A stretch of 64,000 bases of DNA, taken from contig NZ_JAUSFI010000110.1 of the NCBI RefSeq assembly GCF_030651495.1, forward strand, positions 31,430-95,429, in the 5' to 3' direction. Under the pieces are notes generated by a model. It searched no databases and was not told where the DNA came from. It saw only the letters and a program-made list of their open reading frames with translations. Origin of the DNA: Undibacterium sp. Its GTDB lineage: Bacteria; Pseudomonadota; Gammaproteobacteria; Burkholderiales; Burkholderiaceae_D. Shown here piece after piece: positions 42,052 through 52,496 of this stretch. Numbering within the stretch: position 1 is the first letter of the stretch; every line of letters starts with the position of its first letter. The position numbers and the translations under genes were made by a program.

Positions 42052-42102
42052 TGATGGGTGTGGCGAAGATATATTGCCATTAATTTGCATAATGGAGTGA
42101 TG

Positions 42103-42468
42103 ATGTCCAAAACAATTTTAGCAGTGGATGATTCTGGTTCGCTGAGACAGATGGTAGCTTTTAGTTTAAAAGCAGCAGGTTATCAAGTGGTTGAGGCTGT
42201 TGATGGGCAGGATGGTTTGGAGAAAGCGCGTAATCAAGTTTTTGATCTTGTTTTAACAGATCAAAACATGCCTCGTATGGATGGACTTACCTTAATTAAG
42301 TCTTTGCGGGCTTTGGCAACATATCAGCGCGTCCCAATTCTGATGCTTACAACAGAATCAAGTGATGACATGAAGTCGAAAGGACGAGCTGCCGGTGCGA
42401 ATGGCTGGTTAGTGAAACCATTTGATCCGCAAAAGCTGACTGAAGTAGTGAAAAAAGTCATTGGTTAA
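42103..42468 (+). CDS. CheY-like response regulator
   Basis: A single receiver domain of 121 residues. Asp9 and Asp10 bind metal, Asp53 in LTDQNMPRMDG is the phosphate acceptor, and Lys in LVKPFDPQKL completes the site. It resembles the chemotaxis regulators encoded directly before cheA in Burkholderiales more than the motor CheY at 50151. GGAGTG precedes the ATG; an adjacent ATG at 42100 is possible. Likely phosphorylated by CheA. Confidence 0.85.
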   Translation: MSKTILAVDDSGSLRQMVAFSLKAAGYQVVEAVDGQDGLEKARNQVFDLVLTDQNMPRMDGLTLIKSLRALATYQRVPILMLTTESSDDMKSKGRAAGANGWLVKPFDPQKLTEVVKKVIG

Positions 42469-42517
42469 TTACTCATAGTAATGGTAAATATACAAGATTA
42501 AATGATGGAGTGAGATA

Positions 42518-44566
42518 ATGGCCATTGACATGAGTCAATTCTTCCAAGTGTTTTTTGACGAGGCGGAAGAGCTCCTAGCTGAAAAAGAAAAATTACTACT
42601 GGCTGTCGATATTTCTTCGCCTGATCCAGAAGATCTTAATGCAATATTTCGCGCTGCTCATTCTATTAAGGGCGGGGCATCCACTTTCGGCTTGACTGAT
42701 ATGACAGAAGTGACTCATGTTCTTGAGTCTCTTCTTGATAAAATTAGAAAAGGAGAAATGGCGCTGACCGCAGAGCATGTCGAAGCATTTCTTGTGGCAA
42801 AAGATGTTCTCAAGATGCAGCTAGATGGGCATCGATTGGGTACTGTTGTGAATCAAGATGCCGTAGCTGATGTCCGCATGTTGTTGCAATCCTTGTCGCA
42901 GGAGGATGTTTCTGTCGTTACTTCAATCGTAAGCTTTGTTCCGGCAAAAAAAGATTCATTAGGCTCCGTGAATTATTCTCATATTTTTACAATTGAATTG
43001 CCACGATTGCCATCTGACGATCTAAGTGCAATTACGTCTGAGTTGGGCTTACTTGGATCCATAACTAAAGAAAAAAACAACGGCGATAATAATGTACTCA
43101 AATTAAAAACCAATGAAACTCAGGAAGATATTGTTGCTATTTGTTCTTTTATTTTGGATCCTAGTGATTTGAAAATATCCGTTCAAAAAGTAAATTTACA
43201 AACTGAGCATTTGCCACAATCGGACGATGAACTAGGCTATGGATTCTTTGATCCGTTAGATTCTATGTTTTCCTCTGCAGTCACGCCAATTGGTTTGGTA
43301 ACTGGCGATGCTCCTTTGGATGAGACCTTAATAAGTCATGAAAATTTTACAAATGACAATAAACTCATTGTAAAAAAAGAGAGCGAAAAGCATCCCACAT
43401 CCCAAGAAGCCTCCACGATTCGTGTTGGAATTGAGAAAGTTGATCAGATCGTCAATTTGATCGGAGAATTGGTCATCACCCAAGCGATGTTGGAGCAACG
43501 TACACAAGATTTTGATCCTATATTGAACGAGCGTTTGTTAAGTACTATCGCGCATCTGACACGTAATACTCGTGATTTGCAAGAAGCCGTAATGTCAATT
43601 CGTATGATGCCGATGGATTACGTATTCTCTCGTTTTCCAAGAATGGTGCGTGATTTGGCTACAAAACTTGGAAAAAAAGTTGAATTCATTACTCATGGGG
43701 CATCGACGGAACTTGATAAAGGATTGATAGAAAGAATTGTTGATCCTTTAACTCATCTCGTCAGAAATAGTATTGACCACGGCATTGAAATGCCTGCAAC
43801 GCGATTGCAGTCTGGTAAAAGTGGGACAGGAAAACTGTCTCTTTCTGCTGCTCATCAAGGTGGCAATATTGTTATCGAAGTCAGTGATGATGGCGGTGGC
43901 TTACATCGAGATAAAATTTTAGCAAAAGCAAAGCAAAATGGATTGCCAGTTTTTGATTCTATGGCAGACAGTGATGTTTGGCAGCTTATTTTTGCGCCAG
44001 GCTTTTCTACTGCAGAAGCTGTAACTGATGTCTCAGGACGAGGCGTTGGAATGGATGTTGTAAAACGTAATATTACCGCGATGGGAGGCGTTGTTGATAT
44101 TCGTTCCGCTAAAGGTTTTGGGACTACGATTACCATTTCACTACCATTAACACTGGCAATTTTGGATGGTATGTCTGTTAAGGTTGGGGATGAAATTTAT
44201 ATTTTACCCTTGGGGTTTGTAATTGAGTCGCTTCAACCTGTGGCTCAGGATGTTAAAGAAATTAATGGACGAGGTCGCGTGATTAAAGTCCGCGAAGAGT
44301 ATTTGCCATTGATACCATTATTTGAGTGTTTCAATATTCAGCCAAAATTCACGAATCCATCCGATGGTATCGCTGTTATTGTAGAGGTGGATGGAAAAAA
44401 AGCAGCATTGTTTGTTGATGACCTCGTGGGTCAACAGCAAGTAGTGGTGAAAAACATTGAATCAAACTATCGCAAAGTCCCCGGGATCTCTGGGGCCACT
44501 ATTTTGGGGGACGGTGGAGTTTCTTTGATTTTGGATGTGGCGGCTTTATTGCGTTCTGCTCGATAA
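42518..44566 (+). CDS. cheA: Chemotaxis histidine kinase CheA
   Basis: CheA passes phosphate from receptor-controlled autophosphorylation to CheY and CheB. The Hpt domain has His48 in RAAHSIKGGASTFG. A CheY-binding middle region and dimerisation domain follow (IRVGIEKVDQIVNLIGELVI). The ATPase has RNSIDHGIE, VSDDGGGL and GRGVGMDVV. The C-terminal CheW-like domain begins near ILDGMSVKVGDEIYILP. The length of 682 residues is normal. Confidence 0.96.
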   Translation: MAIDMSQFFQVFFDEAEELLAEKEKLLLAVDISSPDPEDLNAIFRAAHSIKGGASTFGLTDMTEVTHVLESLLDKIRKGEMALTAEHVEAFLVAKDVLKMQLDGHRLGTVVNQDAVADVRMLLQSLSQEDVSVVTSIVSFVPAKKDSLGSVNYSHIFTIELPRLPSDDLSAITSELGLLGSITKEKNNGDNNVLKLKTNETQEDIVAICSFILDPSDLKISVQKVNLQTEHLPQSDDELGYGFFDPLDSMFSSAVTPIGLVTGDAPLDETLISHENFTNDNKLIVKKESEKHPTSQEASTIRVGIEKVDQIVNLIGELVITQAMLEQRTQDFDPILNERLLSTIAHLTRNTRDLQEAVMSIRMMPMDYVFSRFPRMVRDLATKLGKKVEFITHGASTELDKGLIERIVDPLTHLVRNSIDHGIEMPATRLQSGKSGTGKLSLSAAHQGGNIVIEVSDDGGGLHRDKILAKAKQNGLPVFDSMADSDVWQLIFAPGFSTAEAVTDVSGRGVGMDVVKRNITAMGGVVDIRSAKGFGTTITISLPLTLAILDGMSVKVGDEIYILPLGFVIESLQPVAQDVKEINGRGRVIKVREEYLPLIPLFECFNIQPKFTNPSDGIAVIVEVDGKKAALFVDDLVGQQQVVVKNIESNYRKVPGISGATILGDGGVSLILDVAALLRSAR

Positions 44567-44602
44567 CCCGTATATTGATAGCTAGATAATAAGGAGGAAA
44601 AC

Positions 44603-45115
44603 ATGACACAAACCGTTCAAGTATCAAACAATACAATAAATCCTGAAAAAGTAGATACCGATATTCTCGTACAAGAATTTTTGGCGTTTACATTGGGACA
44701 GGAAGAATACGGTATTGACATTTTGAAGGTGCAGGAAATCAGAGGTTATGAGGCGGTGACTCGGATAGCAAATGCCCCGGAATTTTTGAAAGGAGTGATT
44801 AATCTTAGGGGGATTATCGTTCCAATAGTTGATATGCGAATTAAGTTCAATCTTGGCGTGCCGACCTACGATCAATTTACAGTAGTGATCATACTTAATA
44901 TTGAGGGGCGAGTAGTGGGGATGGTAGTTGATAGTGTTTCAGATGTGATGACATTACTGCCTGAACAAGTGAGGCCGGCTCCAGAAATGGGAACCACCTT
45001 TAGTGGCGATTTTTTGATAGGTCTTGGAACACTGGAAGAGCGTATGTTGATTTTGGTTGATATTGTTAAGTTAATGTCAAGCGCTGAAATGGGTTTGGTC
45101 GATGAAGTCGTATAA
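44603..45115 (+). CDS. cheW: Chemotaxis coupling protein CheW
   Basis: CheW links receptors to CheA. The 170-residue SH3-like protein has [20 protein letters not shown] and [19 protein letters not shown], both diagnostic. AAGGAGG lies nine bases before the ATG. It lies between cheA and the chemoreceptor. Confidence 0.96.
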   Translation: MTQTVQVSNNTINPEKVDTDILVQEFLAFTLGQEEYGIDILKVQEIRGYEAVTRIANAPEFLKGVINLRGIIVPIVDMRIKFNLGVPTYDQFTVVIILNIEGRVVGMVVDSVSDVMTLLPEQVRPAPEMGTTFSGDFLIGLGTLEERMLILVDIVKLMSSAEMGLVDEVV

Positions 45116-45195
45116 AATTTATTATTTTTTTCGATATAGTTATTAACTAATTATAAATATAAACTTCAAAAATATAACGATAGGAGATATTAAGC

Positions 45196-46926
45196 GTGAG
45201 TTTACGTAATTTTCGTATTGGGGCGAGACTAGGAGGCGGGTTTGGCGTCATTCTTGGTGGTTTGATGCTCACTGTAGCTTTGGCGAATATCTTCGCTGCA
45301 AAAAATAGAAGCATTATGATAGAGGGCTTGAACACGGCAAGTCAGAAACAGGCTTTGGCGAATGAAATGAAAAGTGCCTTATTCGAAGGCGGAATTGCAA
45401 TGCGAAATATCGGCTTGCAATCTGACGTGAGTGAGATGCAGAAAGAGGATGGGAAAGTTAAGATTCAGCGGAAACGCTATGATGATGCTAAAGAAAAAAT
45501 TTCTCGGTTAGGGCTCGGTCTAGAGGAAAAAAAGATTCTTTCAGCAGTTGCCAAAATTGATGGTGAAATTGATAGGCCCCTTAAAGATGCCGTTGGACAG
45601 GCACTGGCATTTAACGGGGAGGGAGCCGTCAAAATCATCTCAACGGTGATTGACCCTTTGAGTGCGAAGTCTATACAAGAAATTAATAAGTTAGTTGAGC
45701 TTCAGGAATTAACGTCCAAGCAGGTATTTGAGGCGTCAGCTGCATCAAGTTCAAATATGAATTATTTGCTCTTTTCGGTATTACTTATAGCTTTGTTAGT
45801 TGGGGTATTTTTTGCTTGGATTATTACAAGAAGTATTACTCAGCCTTTGCAAGAGGCACTTGACGTCGCAGAAAAAGTGGCTAGCGGTGACTTGTCTTCT
45901 CAGGTCACGGTGGTTGGTAAAGATGAAGTTTCATCGCTTTTAAATGCGCTAAAAGAAATGAATGATAGTTTGGCTAATACTGTTGGCCAAGTTCGCATAG
46001 GAACCGAAACTATCACTATAGCATCACAAGAAATAGCTTCAGGTAATGCTGATCTGTCGAGCAGAACTGAATCACAGGCCAGTTCATTGGAGGAAACTGC
46101 CAGTTCAATGGAGGAGTTAACATCGACAGTTAAACAAAATGCAGACAATGCAAGACAAGCTAATCAACTTGTTGTTTCAGCCTCCAGTGTTGCAGTCAAA
46201 GGCGGAGCAGTTGTTGGTCAAGTGGTCGATACTATGGGGTCAATCAAAGAGAGTTCTCGCAAGATAGTCGATATTATTAGTGTGATAGATGGAATTGCCT
46301 TTCAGACAAATATATTGGCACTTAATGCTGCGGTAGAGGCTGCAAGGGCTGGTGAGCAAGGACGAGGATTCGCGGTTGTCGCAGCGGAGGTACGTAATCT
46401 TGCACAACGTAGTGCAAGTGCAGCCAAAGAAATCAAGACACTCATAGCTGATTCAGTAGATAAGGTGGATCAAGGTAGTAGGTTAGTGGATGAGGCTGGC
46501 AAAACTATGAATGAAATAGTCACTAGTGTTCAACATGTCGCGGATATTATGAGTGAGATTGCTGCAGCGAGTCAGGAACAAAGTGCTGGCATTGAACAAG
46601 TCAATTTGGCAATTACGCAAATGGACGAAATGACTCAACAAAATGCGGCATTGGTAGAGCAAGCGGCGGCGGCGGCAGAGAGTATGGAGGAGCAGGCATT
46701 GGCACTAACAAAGGCCGTTAGTGTATTTAAGCTAACTGACCGATTGGGTACTGGTGCAGCGATAAAGACTATGGCTGGAGTTAATCGACATATTCGTAAC
46801 AAGGTCGCAAAGTCGGCACAGAGACAAGTCATAATGTCGGCAAATTCTAAAGACTCAAGTAATTTGGTTTCCAAACAAAACAATCTATCTTCGAGCGAGT
46901 CAATGAGCGAGTGGGCAGAGTTTTAA
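45196..46926 (+). CDS. Methyl-accepting chemotaxis protein
   Basis: The transmembrane receptor of 576 residues has TM1 near 12-32, a periplasmic helical sensor domain (about 33-190), TM2 near 191-213, a HAMP domain and the signalling tip [41 protein letters not shown] follows. The C-terminus ends SEWAEF, an xWxxF pentapeptide like the CheR/CheB tether of Tsr and Tar. The start is GTG 45196 with TAGGAG before it. The ligand is unknown. It is the only receptor gene in the window. Confidence 0.94.
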   Translation: MSLRNFRIGARLGGGFGVILGGLMLTVALANIFAAKNRSIMIEGLNTASQKQALANEMKSALFEGGIAMRNIGLQSDVSEMQKEDGKVKIQRKRYDDAKEKISRLGLGLEEKKILSAVAKIDGEIDRPLKDAVGQALAFNGEGAVKIISTVIDPLSAKSIQEINKLVELQELTSKQVFEASAASSSNMNYLLFSVLLIALLVGVFFAWIITRSITQPLQEALDVAEKVASGDLSSQVTVVGKDEVSSLLNALKEMNDSLANTVGQVRIGTETITIASQEIASGNADLSSRTESQASSLEETASSMEELTSTVKQNADNARQANQLVVSASSVAVKGGAVVGQVVDTMGSIKESSRKIVDIISVIDGIAFQTNILALNAAVEAARAGEQGRGFAVVAAEVRNLAQRSASAAKEIKTLIADSVDKVDQGSRLVDEAGKTMNEIVTSVQHVADIMSEIAAASQEQSAGIEQVNLAITQMDEMTQQNAALVEQAAAAAESMEEQALALTKAVSVFKLTDRLGTGAAIKTMAGVNRHIRNKVAKSAQRQVIMSANSKDSSNLVSKQNNLSSSESMSEWAEF

Positions 46927-47060
46927 GTTGTGATGATATTCAATTTGATTTATTCAGACGACATTATTCAATATTTACTCTAAGCAAAGTGAGCGGTTGC
47001 TATTTATGTAAATTAATAAAAATAAAAAAATTTCTTTTTTATGTCAAAAATTTTTACAAG

Positions 47061-47089
47061 TTGAATATTTTTTCTTAGGTGAATATATT
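47061..47089 (+). promoter_or_regulatory. Candidate sigma-70 promoter upstream of cheR
   Basis: TTGAAT (47061-47066) and TATATT (47084-47089) are separated by 17 bp. A transcript would begin near 47096, pass the inverted repeat at 47142, and reach cheR about 330 bases later. Confidence 0.35.
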
Positions 47090-47141
47090 TCTTATTAACT
47101 TTTATAATACTTATTGGGTGGTCTAATTATTTAATGTTTGC

Positions 47142-47189
47142 TGCACAAATGAGTCCCTATTGCGTAGTTGGTGCATCCTCATTTGTGCA
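47142..47189. repeat. Perfect 12-bp inverted repeat, 24-base spacer
   Basis: The left arm is TGCACAAATGAG (47142-47153) and the right arm is CTCATTTGTGCA (47178-47189). It has no poly-T tail. It lies in the gap before cheR and could be an RNA hairpin or a protein-binding site. Confidence 0.6.
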
Positions 47190-47427
47190 AATATTTTCCT
47201 CTATGGTTCACTGCCGGAATACGATTTTTTTGAGCGATCTCTTACAAAGGGACCTAATTCTGCATGTATTGTGTTTTCTTTGCTGAAACTTTATTTTAGC
47301 TAAATCAATTAACCAGTACATTTCGTGTATGTGATCAAAATCAGTTGAGTGTTTATTCAAATCTCAAAAAAGATATCATCGCGTTTCAATTTAGTATCGA
47401 TAGATCTCTGAAATCAAGGAAATTTTA

Positions 47428-48327
47428 ATGACCAAATCCGTAGAAAAAAACAAAGCGGAGACCACCAAAGAGTTTGTTTTTAATAGTAAAGATTTTGATC
47501 GCGTCAGGGATTTGATCTATAAAAAAGCAGGAATTTCCCTTGCCGATAGTAAACAAGAAATGGTGTACAGTCGCCTAGCTCGTCGACTGCGCGCAACCGG
47601 AGTTAGTTCATTTTCGGTCTATCTAGATTGTCTTGAAAGAGAATCTATTGGTACGGAATGGGAGGCATTTACAAACGCATTGACTACCAATCTCACATCT
47701 TTTTTTCGAGAGGAACATCATTTTCCGATTTTGACAGAGCATGTAAAAAATCGAAAGGAAAAAATTAATGTATGGTGTTCCGCCAGTTCTACCGGAGAGG
47801 AACCTTATTCTATAGCCATTGCGTTGTGTGAGACGTTTGGAACCTTGACTCCACCGGTGCACATTGTTGCTACTGATATAGATACTAGCGTTCTTGCGAC
47901 TGCATCTCAAGGTGTGTACAACATTGATCGACTTGATAAAATGTCACCGGAGAGAATTCGTCGATTTTTTCTCAGAGGTAGGGGGGCACAAGAAGGTTTG
48001 GTGCGAGTTAGACCTGAGTTAAGAGATTTGATTTCATTTAAGCAGCTTAATTTATTGGCTGATGTTTGGTCAGTTAATGGTGAGTTTGATGCCATTTTTT
48101 GTCGTAATGTAATGATTTATTTTGATAAGTTAACGCAGGGGAAAATTTTAAAAAAATTTGCACCTTTAATGAAGCCGAATGGATTACTTTTTGCTGGACA
48201 TTCCGAAAATTTCCTATACGTTTCGGATGATTTTAAACTTAAAGGTAAAACGGTTTATGAGTTGGCTAGTCTGCATGAAATACGCAAAAAAGCGACATCG
48301 AATCATTCGAACAAGGTTGATCCATGA
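47428..48327 (+). CDS. cheR: Chemoreceptor methyltransferase CheR
   Basis: CheR methylates glutamates of chemoreceptors with SAM, giving adaptation. The N-terminal helical domain is followed by the SAM-binding part: LTTNLTSFFREEHHF, NVWCSASSTGEEPYSIAI, and FDAIFCRNVMIYFD. The 299-residue length is normal. The stop overlaps the cheD start (ATGA). Confidence 0.96.
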   Translation: MTKSVEKNKAETTKEFVFNSKDFDRVRDLIYKKAGISLADSKQEMVYSRLARRLRATGVSSFSVYLDCLERESIGTEWEAFTNALTTNLTSFFREEHHFPILTEHVKNRKEKINVWCSASSTGEEPYSIAIALCETFGTLTPPVHIVATDIDTSVLATASQGVYNIDRLDKMSPERIRRFFLRGRGAQEGLVRVRPELRDLISFKQLNLLADVWSVNGEFDAIFCRNVMIYFDKLTQGKILKKFAPLMKPNGLLFAGHSENFLYVSDDFKLKGKTVYELASLHEIRKKATSNHSNKVDP

Positions 48328-48932
48328 GTCAATTAAGTGAAGAGCACTTTGCCACGAACATTTATTTTGATAGAACATTTGATTGTGATGCCGCAAAAAT
48401 TTTGCCTGGAGAATTTTATTTCACAGGAAAAGATATGTTAATTGTGACGGTGCTAGGGTCCTGTGTTTCTGCTTGTATTCGAGATCGAGTTTCTGGCGTC
48501 GGAGGAATGAATCATTTTATGCTGCCTGATGGCGGAGGTGATTCAGATAATCCGGTTTCTGCTTCCATGCGCTATGGTACATATGCGATGGAAGTATTAA
48601 TTAATGAATTGCTAAAAGCTGGTGCCAAACGTGAAAATATGGAAGCTAAGGTTTTTGGTGGAGGGAATGTATTACGTGGATTTACTGCGATTAATGTTGG
48701 CCAAAGAAATGCTAAGTTTGTTCTGGATTACCTGAGAATAGAAAAAATGCGTGTAATTGCCGAAGATTTGAACGATATTTATCCAAGAAAAGTTTATTTT
48801 TTCCCGAAAACAGGGAAAGTATTGGTCAAAAAACTCAAAGTGGAGCACAACGATACGCTGAAAAAACGAGAGCAAGATTATGCCAGTCGCCTTAAGACTA
48901 CACCTATTAGTGGTGAGGTGGATCTGTTTTGA
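48324..48932 (+). CDS. cheD: Chemoreceptor glutamine deamidase CheD
   Basis: CheD deamidates glutamines in receptors. The 202-residue protein has VTVLGSCVSACIRD with the catalytic Cys, and GGMNHFMLPDGG with the catalytic His. AKVFGGGNVLRGF is also a family block. It lies between cheR and cheB with coupled translation to cheR. Confidence 0.95.
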   Translation: MSQLSEEHFATNIYFDRTFDCDAAKILPGEFYFTGKDMLIVTVLGSCVSACIRDRVSGVGGMNHFMLPDGGGDSDNPVSASMRYGTYAMEVLINELLKAGAKRENMEAKVFGGGNVLRGFTAINVGQRNAKFVLDYLRIEKMRVIAEDLNDIYPRKVYFFPKTGKVLVKKLKVEHNDTLKKREQDYASRLKTTPISGEVDLF

Positions 48933-48974
48933 ATATGAATTTGATGAAAGATTGTTTTGTAGTGGACTGGTTTT

Positions 48975-50051
48975 ATGAAAATTAAAGTATTGATCGTTGA
49001 TGACTCTGCGCTAATTAGAAGTGTGTTGACTGAAATTATTGGAAGTCAACCAGACATGGAGGTTGTGGGAGTTGCCCCCGACCCTTTAGTGGCAAGAGAG
49101 TTGATCAAGCAAACTAACCCTGACGTTTTGACATTAGATGTCGAAATGCCGAAAATGGATGGGTTAGATTTTTTGGAAAAATTAATGCGACTTAGGCCGA
49201 TGCCCGTTATTATGGTTTCCTCACTGACCGAGCGAGGATCAGAAATTACTATGCGTGCATTGGAACTTGGAGCTGTGGATTTTGTAACAAAACCAAAGCT
49301 TTCGATTCAGAGCGGCATGCTTGAGTACACGGAATTGATTTGCGATAAAATTCGTGCTGCCTCAAAAGCCCGAATAAAACCTCGATCCAAGCATTTAGTT
49401 GGCGATGAAAATGTAACTCTAGGGACCTTGCCGTTAGTGAGGAATCCACTAACTAGTAGTGAAAAATTAATAATTATTGGTGCATCGACCGGCGGAACGG
49501 AAGCGATTAAGAATTTTTTGATTCAAATGCCTTCGGATTGCCCCGGGATATTAATTACTCAGCATATGCCAGAGGGGTTCACACGTTCTTTTGCCAAACG
49601 TTTGGATGGTCTTTGTAAGATTTCTGTGAGCGAAGCAGCAGGGGGGGAGCGAGTTTTGCCAGGACATGCTTATATTGCTCCTGGGCATTCTCATTTGATG
49701 TTGGGGCGCAGTGGTGCAAATTACATTACACAACTTGATAGCGGACCACCGGTTAATCGACATCGTCCTTCGGTTGATGTGTTGTTTCGTTCTGCTGCAA
49801 TATATGCTGGAAAGAATGCCGTCGGCGTTATTCTTACTGGTATGGGCAAAGATGGTGCTGTTGGTATGTTAGAAATGAAGAATGCTGGAGCGTACAATTT
49901 TTCTCAGGATGAGGCAACATGTGTTGTATTTGGAATGCCTCGTGAAGCAATTGCCATAGGTGCGACACATGAAGTTGCTCCATTAAATGAACTCCCTTCA
50001 AAAATTCTACATTATCTTGCCCAGCATGGAAGTCGATCCTTACGGGTTTAA
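48975..50051 (+). CDS. cheB: Chemotaxis methylesterase CheB
   Basis: CheB removes methyl groups from receptors when phosphorylated by CheA. The receiver domain has Asp55 in [12 protein letters not shown]. The C-terminal methylesterase has the catalytic Ser in [11 protein letters not shown], His in [10 protein letters not shown] and Asp in [12 protein letters not shown]. The 358 residues match full-length CheB. Confidence 0.97.
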   Translation: MKIKVLIVDDSALIRSVLTEIIGSQPDMEVVGVAPDPLVARELIKQTNPDVLTLDVEMPKMDGLDFLEKLMRLRPMPVIMVSSLTERGSEITMRALELGAVDFVTKPKLSIQSGMLEYTELICDKIRAASKARIKPRSKHLVGDENVTLGTLPLVRNPLTSSEKLIIIGASTGGTEAIKNFLIQMPSDCPGILITQHMPEGFTRSFAKRLDGLCKISVSEAAGGERVLPGHAYIAPGHSHLMLGRSGANYITQLDSGPPVNRHRPSVDVLFRSAAIYAGKNAVGVILTGMGKDGAVGMLEMKNAGAYNFSQDEATCVVFGMPREAIAIGATHEVAPLNELPSKILHYLAQHGSRSLRV

Positions 50052-50150
50052 GTTGAATAAATTTATTTTGTTATGTGATTTGCGTACCACTTTGTATTAA
50101 TTTAACCGATAATGTTTATAACTGTCTTTAAAGAAATAATGGAGTAATTC

Positions 50151-50546
50151 ATGGCTGATCAGAATCTTAAGTTTTTAGTTGTTGATGATTTTTCAACGAT
50201 GCGTCGAATAGTTCGAAATTTATTAAAGGAGCTTGGCTACTCCAATGTTGATGAGGCAGAAGATGGTGCCTTGGGTTTGGCTAAACTGAAGAACGGTGAT
50301 TTTGATTTTGTGATTTCCGATTGGAATATGCCAAATATGGATGGTTTGACCATGTTGCAACACATACGTGCAGATCCTGCTCTAGCAAAATTGCCAGTAT
50401 TGATGGTGACTGCCGAAGCAAAAAAGGAAAATATTATAGCTGCCGCTCAAGCTGGGGCAAATGGTTATGTAGTCAAACCATTTACTGCTGCCACTCTTGA
50501 TGAAAAGTTATCAAAAATTTTTGAAAAATTGGGGAAAGCATCTTAA
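50151..50546 (+). CDS. cheY: Chemotaxis response regulator CheY
   Basis: CheY-P binds FliM and switches motor rotation. The 131-residue receiver has the metal-binding pair Asp12-Asp13, Asp57 in [15 protein letters not shown] (nearly identical to enterobacterial CheY) and Lys in [14 protein letters not shown]. It is followed by cheZ. Just upstream, ACCGATAA (50105-50112) resembles a sigma-28 -10, but no matching -35 is present. Confidence 0.96.
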   Translation: MADQNLKFLVVDDFSTMRRIVRNLLKELGYSNVDEAEDGALGLAKLKNGDFDFVISDWNMPNMDGLTMLQHIRADPALAKLPVLMVTAEAKKENIIAAAQAGANGYVVKPFTAATLDEKLSKIFEKLGKAS

Positions 50547-50573
50547 CTAAATTTACCTCAATCGAGATCAAAA

Positions 50574-51125
50574 ATGAGTGAAAATATAGACGAAAATGTT
50601 CAGCATGACGAGATCTTGATGCGAGTCGGTCATATGACTAGATTGTTACATGACAGTTTGCGCGGATTGGGATTGGATAAGCTACTTGAGCGAGCTGCCG
50701 AGGATATTCCAGATGCAAGAGATAGGCTTGATTATGTTGCAAAAATGTCAGAGCAAGCAGCTCAACGGGTTTTGAATGCAACAGATCTCGCAATTCCCCT
50801 TCAAGAGTCTCTTGATGTTGGCGCGAAAAAAATTTCCTCCGAGATCTACGCTTTATTTGCGCAATCTGCATCTGTTGTGCAGTATAAACAGATGGCGAAT
50901 CAGACCTTAGGATATTTGACGGTGATTAATACTAATAGTCTTGATACTAACGCACATCTGATGGATATCATGATGGCACAAGACTTTCAGGATTTGACTG
51001 GTCAGGTGATAAAAAAAGTAACAGAGCTTGCACAGAATCTTGAGCGGCAATTGGTGCAACTATTGGTTGAGTATTCTCCCGAAGAAAAAAAAGAAGTAAC
51101 CAATGGTTTGCTTAATGGTCCTTAG
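50574..51125 (+). CDS. cheZ: CheY-P phosphatase CheZ
   Basis: CheZ dephosphorylates CheY-P. The catalytic block MAQDFQDLTGQVIKKV holds the Asp and Gln pair. At 183 residues it is shorter than the 214-residue E. coli protein, mainly in the linker before the C-terminal CheY-binding helix. It follows cheY by 27 bases, the standard order. Confidence 0.92.
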   Translation: MSENIDENVQHDEILMRVGHMTRLLHDSLRGLGLDKLLERAAEDIPDARDRLDYVAKMSEQAAQRVLNATDLAIPLQESLDVGAKKISSEIYALFAQSASVVQYKQMANQTLGYLTVINTNSLDTNAHLMDIMMAQDFQDLTGQVIKKVTELAQNLERQLVQLLVEYSPEEKKEVTNGLLNGP

Positions 51126-51257
51126 ATCACCCCAGAGGGAAAGTCTGACATTGTGTCTAATCAGGGGCAAGTAGGTGATTTGCTCGATAGTCTAGGTTTT
51201 GAATGCAGGTCATAAAATACTTTTCCAATCTATCTCTACACACTCATTAATCAAGTT

Positions 51258-52472
51258 ATGAATGAAGTTAATTTCATCGTTAGAGAGCCCTTGCTTGACC
51301 CTAAACAGCGTGTCATCGGCTTCCAATTATCTTGGCAGCATCCAGAGCAAACAACAGAATTAAGCATCGGGGATTTTAGTTCGCTGATGGAATTTGTGGC
51401 CGAGCAACTTAATGATGAAGAAACTGGGTTTCTTTTAGGTGACAGCATGCTATTTTTAGATGCAGTACCGGAACTGTTACGTGCTGAAGGATTGAAATTA
51501 TTACCCCCAAAAAACACAGTACTGATTTTATCAAAAAAGGACTTTACCAACAGCTCAACACTGGAAGCAATTAAGGAATTGCGACAACTTGGATATGGCA
51601 TATGCATGAAAGATGCCGATTTGAGCACACTTGAGAGGTCTTTTTTTGCTCAAATTTCCCACATAGAAGTACAGTTCGATGCTGGAAATTTTTCTTCTCA
51701 GGCCAAAATGTATGCTGCATTGAAGCAATCTGAAATTCGGATGGTTTCACGGAAAGTCGCCAATTGGCACGATTTTGATGCATGCGCAGCTTTAGGACTG
51801 GATAGTTTTGTTGGTAAGCTGCATTTAATTCCGCGTCCAAATCCAGCCCAAAAGGGTTTGAACTCAGCCCAAACTACCATATTGCAATTAATGGAGATGA
51901 TTAGAAAAAATGCTGATGTTCAACAATTAGAGACAGTGGTAAAGCGTGATGCAGCGCTTGCCTATAAGTTACTTAGATATATTAACTCTGCCGGTTTTGG
52001 ACTACGGACGGAAGTCCAATCTCTTAAGCACGCCGTTACAATTCTTGGTTACAGTCCACTATATCGATGGCTCTCTTTGCTATTGGCAACCGCCAGTACC
52101 AATGGAAGTTCACCTGTATTACTGGAAACAGCAATTGTTCGTGGGCGTTTCGCCGAGTTGCTGGGGCAACCATATATGTCCAAAACGGAAGCTGAAAATT
52201 TGTTTGTTTCAGGAATGTTTTCTTTATTAGATCGATTGCTCGGTTTGCCGATGTCTGAAGTATTATCTTCTATACAATTGCCTGAGTCCGTGACTGAGGC
52301 CTTGATTTCAAGGAGTGGCATTTACGGCCCCTATCTGGCATTGGCAGAGGCCTGCGAATTAAATAGCATGTTGGTGGGTTCTTTGGCAGAGTCGTTACGC
52401 ATTAAACCAATTGATGTGAATAAAGCGCATTTATCTGCTTTAGTCTGGGCAAAAAATATTACTTCAACTTAA
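51258..52472 (+). CDS. Degenerate EAL plus HDOD signalling protein
   Basis: The 404-residue protein has the YuxH/CdgJ architecture. An N-terminal EAL-like domain (about 1-190) has lost the EAL motif: the expected EALLRW position reads FQLSWQH. The metal-binding residues of active phosphodiesterases are not visible, so it is probably not an active c-di-GMP enzyme. A HDOD domain follows (about 195-400; VVKRDAALAYKLLRYINSAGFG). Similar proteins affect motility in other bacteria (CdgJ in Vibrio). It sits between cheZ and flhB and ends with a strong terminator. Confidence 0.82.
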   Translation: MNEVNFIVREPLLDPKQRVIGFQLSWQHPEQTTELSIGDFSSLMEFVAEQLNDEETGFLLGDSMLFLDAVPELLRAEGLKLLPPKNTVLILSKKDFTNSSTLEAIKELRQLGYGICMKDADLSTLERSFFAQISHIEVQFDAGNFSSQAKMYAALKQSEIRMVSRKVANWHDFDACAALGLDSFVGKLHLIPRPNPAQKGLNSAQTTILQLMEMIRKNADVQQLETVVKRDAALAYKLLRYINSAGFGLRTEVQSLKHAVTILGYSPLYRWLSLLLATASTNGSSPVLLETAIVRGRFAELLGQPYMSKTEAENLFVSGMFSLLDRLLGLPMSEVLSSIQLPESVTEALISRSGIYGPYLALAEACELNSMLVGSLAESLRIKPIDVNKAHLSALVWAKNITST

Positions 52473-52496
52473 AAAATAATCACTTTTTAAGTGAAT

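Larger units (their letters stand above)
46927..47427 (+). other. AT-rich non-coding gap before cheR
   Basis: About 500 bases with no believable frame. It holds a promoter-like pair at 47061-47089 and a perfect 12-bp inverted repeat at 47142-47189, listed separately. The rest shows nothing I can name. It probably separates a motA-to-receptor unit from a cheR-to-cheZ unit. Confidence 0.5.

Noticed and set aside
45112..45195. Sigma-28 promoter before the chemoreceptor
   Set aside because: TAAAATTT and CGATA are present but the spacing is about two bases off the 11-base rule.
50105..50112. ACCGATAA before cheY as a sigma-28 promoter
   Set aside because: The -10 matches 7 of 8, but the required TAAA-type -35 at 11-base spacing is absent.
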